Notes: generated by a model from the sequence alone, not told the origin. DNA of 64,000 bases from Priestia aryabhattai (GCF_023715685.1 NZ_JAMBOQ010000002.1:372001-436000); one strand, 5' to 3'; positions 1 through 11,509 are shown, counted from the stretch's first letter. A program made the numbers and translations.

Positions 1-2
1 GA

Positions 3-44
3 GAGAAAAACAGCGCTAAAATTGGACTAGGCGAACAAGAATAA
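3..44 (+). CDS. possible 3' end of an upstream gene (partial)
   Basis: A short open frame enters from the left edge and stops at 42-44, 19 bases before the next start. It would encode a 13-residue tail (EKNSAKIGLGEQE). Another frame stops at 28-30, so the frame choice is uncertain. No function can be assigned. Confidence 0.3.
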   Translation, partial: EKNSAKIGLGEQE

Positions 45-63
45 CCAAAAGGAAGATAGGTAT

Positions 64-597
64 ATGAGTTTACGTACATTAAAGAACGGTATAGGCGTCA
101 GCATTCGAGAAGCAGCACCAAAAGACGCAGAGCAAATGATTGCTTTTTACAACCGGGTAGGAGGAGAAAGCGATTTTCTTTCATTTGGAGAAGGTGAGTT
201 TCTTAGACCTCTTTCAGAGTATGAACTGTTTTTGGCTTCTGTAAAACAAGAGCAAAATTCTCTTATAGTCGTGACTGAAAAAGAAGAAGAAATCATTAGT
301 ATCGCATCCATCACCTCCTCCCAAAACCCGCGTAATAAACATGTGGGTACCCTTGGTATCGTGGTAGAGAACGCCTATAGCGGGGTGGGGTTAGGAAAGC
401 AGCTAATGATAGAGCTGATTGAATGGGCACGTACGAATAAACAAACAAAAAAAATTAAACTTGTGACGCGAGAAGATAATCAAAGAGCTATTTCTTTATA
501 TAAGCAGCTAGGTTTTCAAATAGAAGGGCTGAAAGAAAAAGACACCTATATAAATGGCGTGTACTATAATACAATGCTTATGGGACTTCACTTATAA
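64..597 (+). CDS. GNAT family N-acetyltransferase
   Basis: The 177-residue protein is a GCN5-related acetyltransferase, which moves an acetyl group from acetyl-CoA to an amine; the substrate is unknown. The C-terminal half shows the family core: a strand, then the acetyl-CoA loop around GVGLGKQLM (about residues 106-114), then a conserved DNQRAISLYKQLGF region (about 138-152). The N-terminal region is the variable substrate side. The ATG at 64 follows a purine-rich AGGAAGATAGG site. It converges with the MerR-type gene, with a shared terminator between them. It resembles small cytosolic PhnO/RimI-like enzymes, but no close family member is recognised. Confidence 0.85.
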   Translation: MSLRTLKNGIGVSIREAAPKDAEQMIAFYNRVGGESDFLSFGEGEFLRPLSEYELFLASVKQEQNSLIVVTEKEEEIISIASITSSQNPRNKHVGTLGIVVENAYSGVGLGKQLMIELIEWARTNKQTKKIKLVTREDNQRAISLYKQLGFQIEGLKEKDTYINGVYYNTMLMGLHL

Positions 598-625
598 AAA
601 AGACATGGATACCATGTCTTTTTGT
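597..625. terminator. bidirectional rho-independent terminator
   Basis: AAAAGACATGG and CCATGTCTTTTT form a hairpin with A and T tracts on either side. It lies between the converging acetyltransferase and MerR-type genes. Confidence 0.85.
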
Positions 626-631
626 TTTTGT

Positions 632-1381
632 TTATTGTTTTTTAGCGTCAGCAAATGCACTCATCGTATCGCTCATAAATTTCGCTAATCCCTTTCCATA
701 GCGATCAATGTTGTTTGTAAACCGCTCATCTTGCACATACATTTCTCCAAGACCTTTAAAGGCTTCTAACGAATACGCTCCAAAGTTCTCATTTAAAAAT
801 TGATACCATTGCCCAATTGCTTTTTGAGCTTCTGTAGATGACGGTGACAGATGACGAAGAGAAGCTAAGTGAGTATAGATATTTTCCCATTCGTTTGACA
901 TGTGCTGCTGTTCTTCTTGTAAGAAGCTTTGTACTTTTTCATTCGCTTCATCTACTCGCTGGTTTCCCCAGCGCTTCCGTGCTTCTTCTTCGTATGGGTT
1001 ATGAGAAAAATCCAGTCCGTTAAACCGCTCTTTTTCGTTCATTTCAATCGCCCCTTTTTCATATTGAATTGTTTTATTAATCGTTAAAATCATTTGATCA
1101 AGCCGACTGCGCTTTTCAATCAGCATGTTTTTTTGCAAAATCAATGCTTCTGTGCGATTAAATGTTGGGTCTGTTATAATCTCTTGAATTTGTTTTAAAG
1201 GGAAGCCGAGTTCTTTAAAAAATAATATTTGCTGAAGCATATCGAGATTAGCCGGTGAATAAAGCCGGTAGCCAGATTCACTAACAGCATCAGGTTTTAA
1301 TAGCCCGATTTCATCATAGTGGTGCAGCGTGCGGACGCTGATTCCTACTAAGTCAGCAACTTCTTTTACTTTTCTGTTCAT
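632..1381 (-). CDS. MerR family transcriptional activator, TipA/Mta-like
   Basis: Residues 1-70 form a MerR winged helix (VKEVADLVGISVRTLHHYDE, then GYRLYSPANL), followed by a dimerisation helix to about residue 110. Residues 115-249 look like the TipAS ligand-binding domain (EEEARKRWG, then the helical C-terminus with GLGEMYVQDERF). Proteins of this build, such as TipAL of Streptomyces and Mta of Bacillus subtilis, sense hydrophobic or thiopeptide drugs and activate efflux genes. The divergent neighbour at 1540 is a MarR/efflux operon, so both loci may serve drug response. The ligand is not predictable. Length (249) matches the family. Confidence 0.88.
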   Translation of the reverse strand: MNRKVKEVADLVGISVRTLHHYDEIGLLKPDAVSESGYRLYSPANLDMLQQILFFKELGFPLKQIQEIITDPTFNRTEALILQKNMLIEKRSRLDQMILTINKTIQYEKGAIEMNEKERFNGLDFSHNPYEEEARKRWGNQRVDEANEKVQSFLQEEQQHMSNEWENIYTHLASLRHLSPSSTEAQKAIGQWYQFLNENFGAYSLEAFKGLGEMYVQDERFTNNIDRYGKGLAKFMSDTMSAFADAKKQ

Positions 1382-1539
1382 TCTTTCATCTCCCTTCTGA
1401 AATCTACTATAAAATATAACGCAGCGTAAGGGTCAATACTAAAAAAAAAATAATTGACTTTTAGTTTATACGCATTTATATTTAATTAGCATTAACTATT
1501 TAGGAGATGAAATAAATAAGCAAGCCTGGAGGAATAGAT

Positions 1540-3621
<2,082 letters not shown>

Positions 3622-3622
<1 letters not shown>

Positions 3623-3653
3623 AAAAAGCGCACAAATTTGTGCGCTTTTTTCT
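3622..3653. terminator. rho-independent terminator after efflux operon
   Basis: AAAAAGCGCACAA and TTGTGCGCTTTTT pair into a strong stem followed by T residues. The A tract on the other side lets it also serve the small reverse-strand gene ending at 3657. Confidence 0.9.
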
Positions 3654-3656
3654 ATA

Positions 3657-3809
3657 TTAACTAGTTGTTTCATTAGGCTTGCGAAGAAAAGGGGATTGTT
3701 TAGACGTGTCATACGAAATTTGATCAAGCAAATAGGTTAAATACAAATTCAGTTCAAACCGATCTTCCGACACAAAATCTGTAAGCGCTTGCTTATTATC
3801 TTTCCACAT
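3657..3809 (-). CDS. small hypothetical protein (50 aa)
   Basis: The 50-residue acidic/helical frame starts MWKDNKQALTDFVSEDRF and ends FLRKPNETTS. The ATG has a very good AAGGAGGAATTCTC ribosome site, and the frame stops just before the efflux terminator. It follows the YolD-like gene on the same strand with only 25 bases between them, so the two are probably co-transcribed. The protein family is not recognised. A small soluble protein is inferred, since no membrane segment is visible. Confidence 0.6.
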   Translation of the reverse strand: MWKDNKQALTDFVSEDRFELNLYLTYLLDQISYDTSKQSPFLRKPNETTS

Positions 3810-3834
3810 GAGAATTCCTCCTTAATTTTACATA

Positions 3835-4017
3835 CTAATGAATGGATTTAATATCAGAAAGCTGAAGGGAAACAACGGCTTCATTTTCGTCTTTTACGGA
3901 TAGAATTTGCTGATGGAGATTTAAGTTGTGCACGCGGCCTTTGCACGTTTGCAACGTTCCATCTTTATAGTAAGAAACAGTTATCGTCCCACTTTTCGTT
4001 AATTCTCGTAAAAACAT
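3835..4017 (-). CDS. short YolD-like domain protein
   Basis: The 60-residue protein has the pattern VSYYKDG...CKGRVHNLN...ILSVKDENEAVVSLQLSDIKSI. It matches the C-terminal half of YolD-like proteins (YY-DG-x-G-x-V/I ... DI-x-x-I), a compact beta-rich fold. YolD genes usually sit beside UvrX/DinB-type polymerases and encode about 100 residues; here the N-terminal half is absent and no polymerase is near. It may be a genuinely short form. The start has a GGAGGC-type ribosome site. Role unknown. Confidence 0.55.
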   Translation of the reverse strand: MFLRELTKSGTITVSYYKDGTLQTCKGRVHNLNLHQQILSVKDENEAVVSLQLSDIKSIH

Positions 4018-4227
4018 TCAAGAAGCCTCCTTAAAAAAGATTACCTGGTTTAAAAGCCAGTCCTTTCATGTGAGATGAGCAAAAGGGAATCGTATGTACT
4101 GCAAGCTTCCCTTTATATTCTTCAACGTTTATGAATAGATCGAATAAAAGGTTGCTAGCCCACCTATAAACTGTCCTAAATTTCAGAATATACTGTCTTT
4201 TCCTTATAGTGTTTTTTAAAAGGATTA

Positions 4228-4250
4228 ATGTTACATTTATTATGTAACAT
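4228..4250. promoter_or_regulatory. inverted repeat, possible operator
   Basis: ATGTTACA and TGTAACAT are perfect 8-base arms around a 7-base AT spacer. There is no T tract after it, so an operator is more likely than a terminator. It lies about 380 bases before the cysJ start, and the 21-base core does not match the TnrA spacing. The bound protein is unknown. Confidence 0.45.
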
Positions 4251-4464
4251 TCTGATGAGAAAGAAAACCGTTTCTACAAAACTTCTCTAAAAATTACAAA
4301 ATATTCATATTCATGTGAAGGATGTAGAATGAACAAATATGAAAGGAAACGTGTTTCATAAAAAACGTAAATAAAGCATCAATTATTAATCATCTTAATA
4401 CTAGTTATCAATTATATGTATTTTACTAATTTATTCTTCTTCGATAAAATGCAGGTAGACGAAT

Positions 4465-4510
4465 TTGATAAGAATTTTCTAATGATTTATATAATTAAAT
4501 TTGATATAAT
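4465..4510 (+). promoter_or_regulatory. candidate sigma-A promoter region for cysJI
   Basis: TTGATA at 4465-4470 is followed at 17-19 bases by TATATAAT (4488-4495), and a second TATAAT lies at 4505-4510. ATAGGAAT at 4513-4520 resembles one half of the published CymR-type sulfur-control site, but the rest of that site matches poorly. The promoter assignment is tentative. Confidence 0.4.
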
Positions 4511-4636
4511 CTATAGGAATAATAATGTATGAAGGGAAACATCATTGATTAATTAGACACAGGTGTTGAATGTTGTTGAAGATGATTCGTAAAAGCATAC
4601 ATAGTTAAATTATATATTTTTGTGAGGTGGACAGTG

Positions 4637-6445
4637 TTGCAACTTAAGGTAGTAAACAGCCCTTTTAATCAAGAACAAGCAGATTTGCTTAATCGCCTTC
4701 TGCCGACATTAACAGAAGCACAAAAAATGTGGTTGAGCGGTTATTTAACAGCATCTCAATCTACGTCTGCCGAAGGAACGCCAGCCGTTCCTACAGCAGT
4801 GCCTGCTCAAACGGAGCAGACGGTTTCAAAAGACGTAACGATTCTTTACGGATCACAAACAGGAAATGCTCAAGGACTTGCTGAAAATACAGGTAAAACG
4901 CTTGAAGCAAAAGGTTTTAATGTAACTGTATCTTCTATGAATGATTTCAAACCAAATAATTTAAAGAAACTTGAAAATTTATTAATTGTCGTAAGTACAC
5001 ATGGAGAAGGAGAGCCGCCGGATAACGCGCTATCTTTCCACGAATTTCTTCACGGACGTCGTGCGCAAAAACTTGAGAACTTCCGTTTTTCTGTCTTGTC
5101 GCTTGGAGACAGCTCATACGAATTTTTCTGTCAAACGGGAAAAGAATTTGATGTGCGCTTAGCAGAACTTGGCGGTGAAAGACTGTATCCGCGCGTTGAC
5201 TGTGATTTAGATTTTGAAGAGCCAGCAAATAAATGGCTTAAAGGTGTTATTGACGGGTTAAGCGAAGCAAAAGGACACAGCGCTTCGGCAGCTGTTCCAG
5301 CGGAAGCACCTGCAGGAACTTCGCCATATTCAAGAACAAATCCTTTTAAAGCAGAAGTGCTTGAGAACTTAAACTTAAACGGTCGCGGATCAAATAAAGA
5401 AACACGACACCTAGAACTATCTCTAGAAGGTTCAGGTTTGACGTATGAACCAGGAGACAGTTTAGGTATTTATCCTGAAAATGACCCAGAGCTTGTTGAT
5501 CTTCTTCTTAACGAATTCAAGTGGGATGCAAGTGAAAGTGTAACGGTTAATAAAGAAGGAGAAACGCGTCCTCTTAGAGAAGCGCTAATCTCTAATTTTG
5601 AAATTACCGTATTAACAAAACCGCTTTTAAAGCAAGCAGCTGAGCTTACTGGAAACGATAAATTAAAAGCGCTTGTGGAAAATCGCGAGGAATTAAAAGC
5701 ATACACACAAGGCCGTGATGTGATTGACTTAGTTCGTGACTTCGGCCCATGGAACGTATCGGCCCAAGAGTTTGTAGCCATTTTACGCAAAATGCCAGCG
5801 CGCCTTTACTCGATTGCAAGCAGCTTATCAGCAAACCCTGATGAAGTTCATCTAACAATTGGAGCTGTACGCTATGAAGCGCACGGACGCGAGCGTAAAG
5901 GTGTTTGTTCAGTCTTATGTTCAGAACGTTTGCAGCCAGGCGATACGATTCCTGTATACCTTCAAAGTAATAAAAACTTTAAGCTTCCTCAAGACCAAGA
6001 AACGCCGATTATTATGGTGGGACCTGGTACAGGTGTAGCTCCGTTCCGCTCATTTATGCAAGAACGTGAAGAAACAGGGGCAAAAGGCAAGTCATGGATG
6101 TTCTTTGGAGATCAGCACTTCGTAACAGACTTCCTTTACCAAACAGAATGGCAAAAGTGGTTAAAAGATGGCGTGCTGACAAAAATGGACGTGGCGTTTT
6201 CACGCGATACAGAAGAAAAAGTATACGTACAAAACCGTATGCTCGAACATAGTAAAGAATTATTCCAGTGGTTGGAAGAAGGCGCATCTTTTTATGTGTG
6301 CGGAGATAAAACAAATATGGCACGCGACGTGCACAACACGCTAGTTGAAATTATCGAAACAGAAGGCAAGATGAGCCGTGAACAGGCGGAAGGATACCTT
6401 GCTGAAATGAAGAAACAAAAACGTTATCAGCGTGATGTATACTGA
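4637..6445 (+). CDS. cysJ: sulfite reductase [NADPH] flavoprotein subunit alpha
   Basis: This is the electron-donor subunit of assimilatory sulfite reductase; with CysI it reduces sulfite to sulfide for cysteine synthesis in the cytosol. Residues about 65-205 form a flavodoxin-like FMN domain (ILYGSQTGNAQGLAENTGK; STHGEGEPPDN). The FAD domain follows, with RLYSIASS, and then the NADPH domain (MVGPGTGVAPFRSFMQER; FFGDQHFVTDFLY; YVCGD) ending in the typical RYQRDVY. TTG at 4637 is chosen because AGGTGG lies 6 bases before it and the protein then begins MQLKVVNSPFNQEQADL, as in the B. subtilis orthologue; GTG at 4634 and 4622 are poorer. It gives about 602 residues, normal for CysJ. Confidence 0.95.
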   Translation: MQLKVVNSPFNQEQADLLNRLLPTLTEAQKMWLSGYLTASQSTSAEGTPAVPTAVPAQTEQTVSKDVTILYGSQTGNAQGLAENTGKTLEAKGFNVTVSSMNDFKPNNLKKLENLLIVVSTHGEGEPPDNALSFHEFLHGRRAQKLENFRFSVLSLGDSSYEFFCQTGKEFDVRLAELGGERLYPRVDCDLDFEEPANKWLKGVIDGLSEAKGHSASAAVPAEAPAGTSPYSRTNPFKAEVLENLNLNGRGSNKETRHLELSLEGSGLTYEPGDSLGIYPENDPELVDLLLNEFKWDASESVTVNKEGETRPLREALISNFEITVLTKPLLKQAAELTGNDKLKALVENREELKAYTQGRDVIDLVRDFGPWNVSAQEFVAILRKMPARLYSIASSLSANPDEVHLTIGAVRYEAHGRERKGVCSVLCSERLQPGDTIPVYLQSNKNFKLPQDQETPIIMVGPGTGVAPFRSFMQEREETGAKGKSWMFFGDQHFVTDFLYQTEWQKWLKDGVLTKMDVAFSRDTEEKVYVQNRMLEHSKELFQWLEEGASFYVCGDKTNMARDVHNTLVEIIETEGKMSREQAEGYLAEMKKQKRYQRDVY

Positions 6446-6467
6446 GGATTGAAAGGAGATTTTCAAC

Positions 6468-8189
6468 ATGGTAAACAAAACTTTAAAAGCGCCCGAAGGT
6501 CCTCCAAGTGACGTTGAGCGCATAAAAGATGAAAGTAATTATTTGCGCGGTACATTAGGAGAAACAATGCTAGACCGCATCAGCTCAGGTATTTCTGAAG
6601 ACGATAATCGTTTGATGAAGTTCCACGGAAGCTACTTACAAGATGACCGAGATCTTCGTAATGAACGTCAAAAACAAAAGCTAGAGCCAGCTTACCAATT
6701 CATGCTTCGCGTCCGTACGCCAGGCGGTGTTTCAACACCAGAACAGTGGCTAGTGATGGATGATTTAGCACAAAAATACGGAAATGGAACGTTAAAGCTG
6801 ACAACTCGCCAGGCATTCCAAATGCACGGAATTTTAAAGTGGAACATGAAGAAAACGATTCAAGAAATTCATGCTTCTTTATTAGACACAATTGCAGCTT
6901 GCGGAGATGTAAACCGTAACGTAATGTGCAATCCGAATCCGTATCAGTCAGAAGTACATGCTGAAGTATTCGAATGGTCAAAAAAATTAAGTGATTACTT
7001 ATTGCCTCGTACAAGAGCGTACCATGAACTTTGGCTAGATGAAGAGAAAGTTATTAGCACACCGGAAGTGGAAGAAGAAGTGGAACCAATGTATGGTCCG
7101 CTATATTTGCCAAGAAAGTTCAAAATTGGCGTAGCTGTTCCACCGTCTAACGATATTGACGTGTATTCACAAGACCTTGGCCTTATTGCCATTTTAGAAG
7201 ACGAGAAACTTGTTGGATTTAACGTAGCAATCGGCGGCGGTATGGGTATGACGCACGGAGATAAAGCAACTTATCCTCAGCTTGCAAAAGTGATTGGGTT
7301 CTGTCGACCTGACCAAATTCTAGAAGTAGCGGAAAAAGTTATTACGATTCAACGTGATTATGGAAACCGCTCTGTGCGTAAAAACGCGCGTTTTAAATAC
7401 ACTGTCGATCGTCTTGGATTAGAAACAGTAAAAGAAGAGCTTGAAAATCGTCTGGGCTGGAGCTTAGACGAAGCGAAATCTTATCACTTTGATCATAACG
7501 GAGACCGCTACGGCTGGGAAAAAGGTGTGAAAGGAAAATGGCACTTTACTCTTTTTGTTCAAGGTGGACGTATTGCTGACTTTGAAGACTATAAGCTTAT
7601 GACGGGTCTTCGTGAAATTGCAAAGGTTCATAGCGGTGATTTCCGTTTAACGGCCAATCAAAATTTAATTATCGCGAACGTATCAACTGAAAAGAAAAAG
7701 AAAATCAGTGACCTGATCGAACAATATGGATTAACTGACGGCAAGCATTATTCGGCTCTTCGCCGCAGCTCATTAGCTTGCGTATCGCTTCCAACTTGTG
7801 GGCTTGCTATGGCAGAAGCTGAGCGTTATCTCCCAGTTCTTCTTGAGAAAATTGAAGCAATTGTAGATGAAAACGGCCTTCGCGATAAAGAAATCACGAT
7901 TCGTATGACGGGCTGTCCTAACGGCTGTGCACGTCCTGCTTTAGGTGAAATTGCTTTTATTGGTAAAGCACCGGGCAAATATAATATGTATCTTGGAGCA
8001 GCATTTGATGGCAGCCGCTTAAGCAAAATGTACCGTGAAAATATCAGTGAAGAAGAAATTTTAAATGAACTGCGTGTCTTACTTCCTCGCTATGCAAAAG
8101 AGAGAGAAGAAGGCGAGCACTTTGGTGACTTTGTCATCCGCGCTGGTGTAATCGAAGCTGTAACAGATGGCACGAATTTCCACGCATAA
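6468..8189 (+). CDS. cysI: sulfite reductase hemoprotein subunit beta
   Basis: The 573-residue catalytic subunit binds siroheme and a 4Fe-4S cluster and performs the six-electron reduction of sulfite to sulfide. All four cluster cysteines are present: C438 and C444 in CVSLPTC, and C483 and C487 in CPNGC. The duplicated ferredoxin-like repeats are visible around [13 protein letters not shown] (109-121) and [12 protein letters not shown] (391-402). It begins 22 bases after cysJ with an AAAGGAGA site and is surely co-transcribed. Length is normal and no key residue is missing. Confidence 0.96.
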   Translation: MVNKTLKAPEGPPSDVERIKDESNYLRGTLGETMLDRISSGISEDDNRLMKFHGSYLQDDRDLRNERQKQKLEPAYQFMLRVRTPGGVSTPEQWLVMDDLAQKYGNGTLKLTTRQAFQMHGILKWNMKKTIQEIHASLLDTIAACGDVNRNVMCNPNPYQSEVHAEVFEWSKKLSDYLLPRTRAYHELWLDEEKVISTPEVEEEVEPMYGPLYLPRKFKIGVAVPPSNDIDVYSQDLGLIAILEDEKLVGFNVAIGGGMGMTHGDKATYPQLAKVIGFCRPDQILEVAEKVITIQRDYGNRSVRKNARFKYTVDRLGLETVKEELENRLGWSLDEAKSYHFDHNGDRYGWEKGVKGKWHFTLFVQGGRIADFEDYKLMTGLREIAKVHSGDFRLTANQNLIIANVSTEKKKKISDLIEQYGLTDGKHYSALRRSSLACVSLPTCGLAMAEAERYLPVLLEKIEAIVDENGLRDKEITIRMTGCPNGCARPALGEIAFIGKAPGKYNMYLGAAFDGSRLSKMYRENISEEEILNELRVLLPRYAKEREEGEHFGDFVIRAGVIEAVTDGTNFHA

Positions 8190-8197
8190 TAAGTACG

Positions 8198-8236
8198 AAG
8201 GGATCTTTCTAAACTTACAGAAAGGTCCCTTTTTCT
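8198..8236 (+). terminator. terminator of cysJI
   Basis: AAGGGATCTTTCT pairs with AGAAAGGTCCCTT across an 8-base loop, followed by a T run. Confidence 0.85.
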
Positions 8237-8239
8237 ATT

Positions 8240-8506
8240 TTAATATTCTCTAACAAATACAGCTGCTCCAAATACCCCTAATCTTTCAGCGGTAATTTGT
8301 TCAAAGCCGTGATCAAGTAAACAATGTGCTGCACTTCGGTAGCGCTGGCCTTGAGCTAACAAGCGTCCGCAAGGATTTGCGCTGCCAATTACTGTTGCTT
8401 CTACGACAGTACGAGGAGCTTGTCTATCCAAAGGATTTCGCTCCCAAAGAATTGTCACCACATCCGGAGGACGGGGGATAGATACATTGCCTGTGTGTTC
8501 ATGCAT
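8240..8506 (-). CDS. hypothetical small protein (88 aa)
   Basis: The 88-residue protein begins MHEHTGNVSIPRPPDVVTI. ATG at 8506 is preferred over the GTG codons upstream because AAGGAGGT lies 7 bases before it. The C-terminal half (RYRSAAHCLLDHGFEQITA) suggests a small alpha/beta fold, with two cysteines and no membrane segment. The family is not recognised. It converges on the cysI terminator and stands alone. Confidence 0.6.
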   Translation of the reverse strand: MHEHTGNVSIPRPPDVVTILWERNPLDRQAPRTVVEATVIGSANPCGRLLAQGQRYRSAAHCLLDHGFEQITAERLGVFGAAVFVREY

Positions 8507-8705
8507 AGTCACCACCTCCTTACACTATAGTAAATGCAAAAAATCAGCGACTGCTTGTACACGCGCTGATTTTTATTAAAAAAGGCGTTCAACTACGCCT
8601 AAATTGACCAATTTCATGGAAATGAGGTGTTTAATAGAAACGGCTGCTAGAATAAAAGAATGCTATAATGTAAAAGGAACTAATTTTTACCAAGGAGGGA
8701 GAAAC

Positions 8706-9455
8706 ATGCAGCAAAAACGAGTAGCGGTTATTACAGGGGGAGCAAGCGGAATTGGCAAAGAAACTGCCTTAAAGTTTGCGCACAAAGGAGACGCGGTGGT
8801 CATTGCTGATTATGATGAAGGGAAAGGAAAAGAGACTCTTCAAAAGATTGAAGAAGCTGGAGGCAGCGCTTTGTTTGTGCAAACGGACGTCACAAAGTTT
8901 GAAGAAGTGGAAGCACTGATTGAGGAAACTGTGAACCGCTTCGGGCGAATTGATGTTATGTTTAACAATGCAGGTATTGGACGCCCTACATCTATTTTAG
9001 ATCAAGACTTAGAAGAATATCACCGTATTATTAATGTGAATCAGCACGGCGTTACATATGGGATTATGGCAGCAGGCAGGAAAATGAGAGAGTTAGGTAT
9101 TAAAGGCGTCATTATCAATACGGCATCTATTTTTAGCTTCTTAGCCTCACCCGGTACCTACGCCTATCACGCAACCAAAGGAGCTGTTGTGATGATGACG
9201 AAATCAGCTGCGCTAGATCTGGCTAAATACGGTATTCGCGTCGTCGCCGTTGCGCCAGGATTTGTTGATACGCCAATTATTCAAGGCTATAAAGACAACG
9301 GTATGATTGAAGGAATGAAAGCTAAAACGATGAGCAGAGAGCTCACTACACCAAAACAAATTGCAGATATAGTCTATTTGCTTTCCTTAGAAGAAGCAGG
9401 AGCAGTAAATGGTAGCGTCATCATGGCTGATGATGGGTATGCAGCATTTAAATAA
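8706..9455 (+). CDS. SDR family NAD(P)-dependent oxidoreductase
   Basis: The 249-residue classical short-chain dehydrogenase has the cofactor loop TGGASGIG at residues 10-17, D61, NNAG at 87-90, and the catalytic triad S141, Y154 and K158 (YHATK). D35 at the end of the second strand favours NAD over NADP. The substrate is not predictable; the closing VNGSVIMADDGYAAF is typical of ketoreductases. ATG at 8706 is chosen because AAGGAGGGAG lies just upstream and the protein then begins with the Rossmann strand. An upstream in-frame ATG would add an unnatural 34-residue extension. Confidence 0.92.
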   Translation: MQQKRVAVITGGASGIGKETALKFAHKGDAVVIADYDEGKGKETLQKIEEAGGSALFVQTDVTKFEEVEALIEETVNRFGRIDVMFNNAGIGRPTSILDQDLEEYHRIINVNQHGVTYGIMAAGRKMRELGIKGVIINTASIFSFLASPGTYAYHATKGAVVMMTKSAALDLAKYGIRVVAVAPGFVDTPIIQGYKDNGMIEGMKAKTMSRELTTPKQIADIVYLLSLEEAGAVNGSVIMADDGYAAFK

Positions 9456-9479
9456 AACAAAAAAAAGGATTCTTTTTTG

Positions 9480-10010
9480 CTATGTAGTAGGCAGGGAGCT
9501 ATAAACAAACGTATCGTGAGCTTTTCCGTTTTGGTACATATAGTTTTTTAACAATCCTTCTTTTTGAAATCCAAGCTTTTCAAGCACGTGCTGTGATGCT
9601 TTGTTTTCAAGAAACACAACAGCTCCGATTCGGATTAACTGAAGGGTCTGAAATCCATAAGCCATAACAGCAGAAGCAGCTTCTGAAGCATAACCGTGTC
9701 CCCAGTGCTGAGGGTGTAGCTCATAACCAATTTCGGCGCGCTTATGCTTTTGGTTCCACTGATTAAATCCGACTGTCCCTATTAATTCACCCGTATCGAG
9801 CCGTTCAATTCCCCAGCGTATGCCTTTTTGATTTCTGTAATTCTCAGCAAAAATATCAATCAGCTGCAAATCTTCTTGGATAGTTGTCAATTTTTCTTGT
9901 CCGTAATATCTGATAACTTCTTCTTGAGAGAAAAAGTCAAAAATATGATCTGTATCAGCTTCTGTTATTTCACGCAGTGTAGTGCGAGGTGTAAGAAGAA
10001 TAGGAAACAT
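9480..10010 (-). CDS. RimJ/RimL-type GNAT acetyltransferase
   Basis: The 176-residue protein is of the ribosomal-protein-alanine acetyltransferase type: LLTPRTTLREITEADTDHI at the N-terminus, IGYELHPQHWGHGYASEA (acetyl-CoA loop, about residues 92-109) and NKASQHVLEKLGF near the end. Such enzymes acetylate N-termini, small molecules or antibiotics; nothing here defines the target. The ATG has an AAAGGAG site. It stands alone, converging with the SDR gene. Confidence 0.88.
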   Translation of the reverse strand: MFPILLTPRTTLREITEADTDHIFDFFSQEEVIRYYGQEKLTTIQEDLQLIDIFAENYRNQKGIRWGIERLDTGELIGTVGFNQWNQKHKRAEIGYELHPQHWGHGYASEAASAVMAYGFQTLQLIRIGAVVFLENKASQHVLEKLGFQKEGLLKNYMYQNGKAHDTFVYSSLPTT

Positions 10011-10207
10011 ACTTTTCTCCTTTCTATTTTATTTTATATAGAAAGATTTCGGCAGCTCAGAGGAAATCCCTTTTATTTTATTTTTTTGTTATAAATAAGT
10101 AGAAGTATGAGCTAAACGACTGAGAAGAAGAGAGGAAGAGCTTCTAAATAACGTAAACAATTGTTACATAATAGTATCAAAAACAGTATACTAAAAAAAC
10201 AAATAGG

Positions 10208-10232
10208 GCTAGCTGCTGTACGTGCAGCTAGC
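10208..10232 (-). terminator. hairpin after DUF3231 gene
   Basis: GCTAGCTGC and GCAGCTAGC form a perfect 9-base stem with a 7-base loop. Reading on the reverse strand it is followed by CCTATTTGTTTTTTT, a fair terminator tail. Confidence 0.6.
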
Positions 10233-10250
10233 TTTCCTGTATGAAAGAAC

Positions 10251-11255
10251 CTATTTTTTGGTTAACTGATCGCGATCTTCAATTTGAGGAGGTTCTTCAA
10301 GCCAGCCGTTTTTGATCATGATTTTCCCCCCTTCTTTCGCCAAACTGTAAATGTCTTTTGCAAGCTGGAGCATCTTTAATGGCAAATCACTTCTTAAGCT
10401 GAAGGCTCCTCCTAAAGCATTGCTTCCCAGACCGAACGTACTCAAAAGACTCGTATTGTACATCATCAGCTTGTCTGAAAAAGGAGGAACGGTTGAATTC
10501 GTCGCTTTTCCGGCATGAGTAGCCGGGGGTTCTATGTAGCTATCGCGTAAAATATCACCTAGTTCTGTTTCAATTTTTTTCGAAAGCTTCATACCGCTGA
10601 CAAAATGCTGCTGTGCCTCTTTGTTGTTGGCCACTTGAGCAAAACCAATCATCAGCTGCATTCCTACAAGATTTGTATCAACAGCATGCTGAATAAGTGA
10701 CACTTCAATGGTATTAAGCGATCTTTTTTCGCTAAACCAGCTCAATCCGCCTATATAATTTTGCGCATGGACAAAATGGACTTCTTTAGGCATAGAAACG
10801 TATGGGGGTTTTGCGATGACGCCCGTTTCTAACAATATTTGTGTGGATTGATTGTATATGTCCTGTGCTTCTGCTGTTGCCTCTACGAAGAAATTTCGGA
10901 CATCTTCTCGGTAAGACATGGTCGAATGCAAAGCAAACAGTCCCGTTTCAATTTGAGACATTAAGCGTATATACATGACTTCGAACATGTGGTCATATAG
11001 TTTAGGAACTCCTACATTCACGTCGTCTTTCGTAAAACCAATTGGGATAACAGCGCCTTCGTTCTCAAATATTTCTTTAATCCGCTCTACGCTTTTTAAA
11101 GACCGGCTATAATACAGCTCAAAAAGTTCTTTGTAATCTTGTTTATCCTCGAGGAAATATTCTAAAAATCTTATAATCATCGTTTTTTCTTGATAAGTCA
11201 TCCATAAGTTTGCAAGTTCTGAGGACGTGAGAGGTGGCAGCTTCACATTACTCAT
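10251..11255 (-). CDS. DUF3231 family protein
   Basis: The 334-residue protein is made of two related helical halves, each with a conserved start (ELANLWMTYQEKTMIIRFLEYFLE near residue 15; YIGGLSWFSEKRSLNTIEVSLI near 167) and a C-terminal GLGSNALGGAFSLRSDL segment. This two-repeat organisation is the DUF3231 family, common in spore-forming Bacillaceae; it resembles four-helix ferritin-like bundles, but no function is established. The start has AGGAGGATTTACGTATA upstream. The flanking spacer to the divergent AAC(3)-like gene contains promoters for the latter. Confidence 0.75.
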   Translation of the reverse strand: MSNVKLPPLTSSELANLWMTYQEKTMIIRFLEYFLEDKQDYKELFELYYSRSLKSVERIKEIFENEGAVIPIGFTKDDVNVGVPKLYDHMFEVMYIRLMSQIETGLFALHSTMSYREDVRNFFVEATAEAQDIYNQSTQILLETGVIAKPPYVSMPKEVHFVHAQNYIGGLSWFSEKRSLNTIEVSLIQHAVDTNLVGMQLMIGFAQVANNKEAQQHFVSGMKLSKKIETELGDILRDSYIEPPATHAGKATNSTVPPFSDKLMMYNTSLLSTFGLGSNALGGAFSLRSDLPLKMLQLAKDIYSLAKEGGKIMIKNGWLEEPPQIEDRDQLTKK

Positions 11256-11480
11256 TATACGTAAATCCTCCTAAAAAAAGTGATAATTTACCATGTTTAC
11301 CTTCACTAGTATGCGTTTTATTTGTAGAGATATACTTATATCTGCTATCTAAAAAAAGTTTTGCTGACTATTTTCTATTATAGTAAGATAGTTAAAAACT
11401 GCGTAAAATACTGTATTGACAGAGTATTTGTATGATAACTGATATGAATAAAACTAAGTTTTTCTATTACTTTAAATAAT

Positions 11481-11509
11481 TTGACAATTGATGTTATTCT
11501 TACTATTAT
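11481..11509 (+). promoter_or_regulatory. sigma-A promoter of AAC(3)-like gene
   Basis: A perfect TTGACA (11481-11486) is followed after 17 bases by TATTAT (11504-11509). Transcription would begin near 11516 and give a leader of about 68 bases. Confidence 0.7.

Larger units (their letters stand above)
4018..4636. other. long upstream region of cysJI
   Basis: This AT-rich stretch has no credible gene. It holds a 23-base inverted repeat at 4228-4250 and candidate promoter elements near 4465-4510. The length suggests a regulated leader for the sulfite reductase operon. Confidence 0.5.

Noticed and set aside
4498..4521. CymR site before cysJ
   Set aside because: Only the ATAGGAAT half fits; the conserved TAA and C positions upstream do not match, so it is not listed as an operator.
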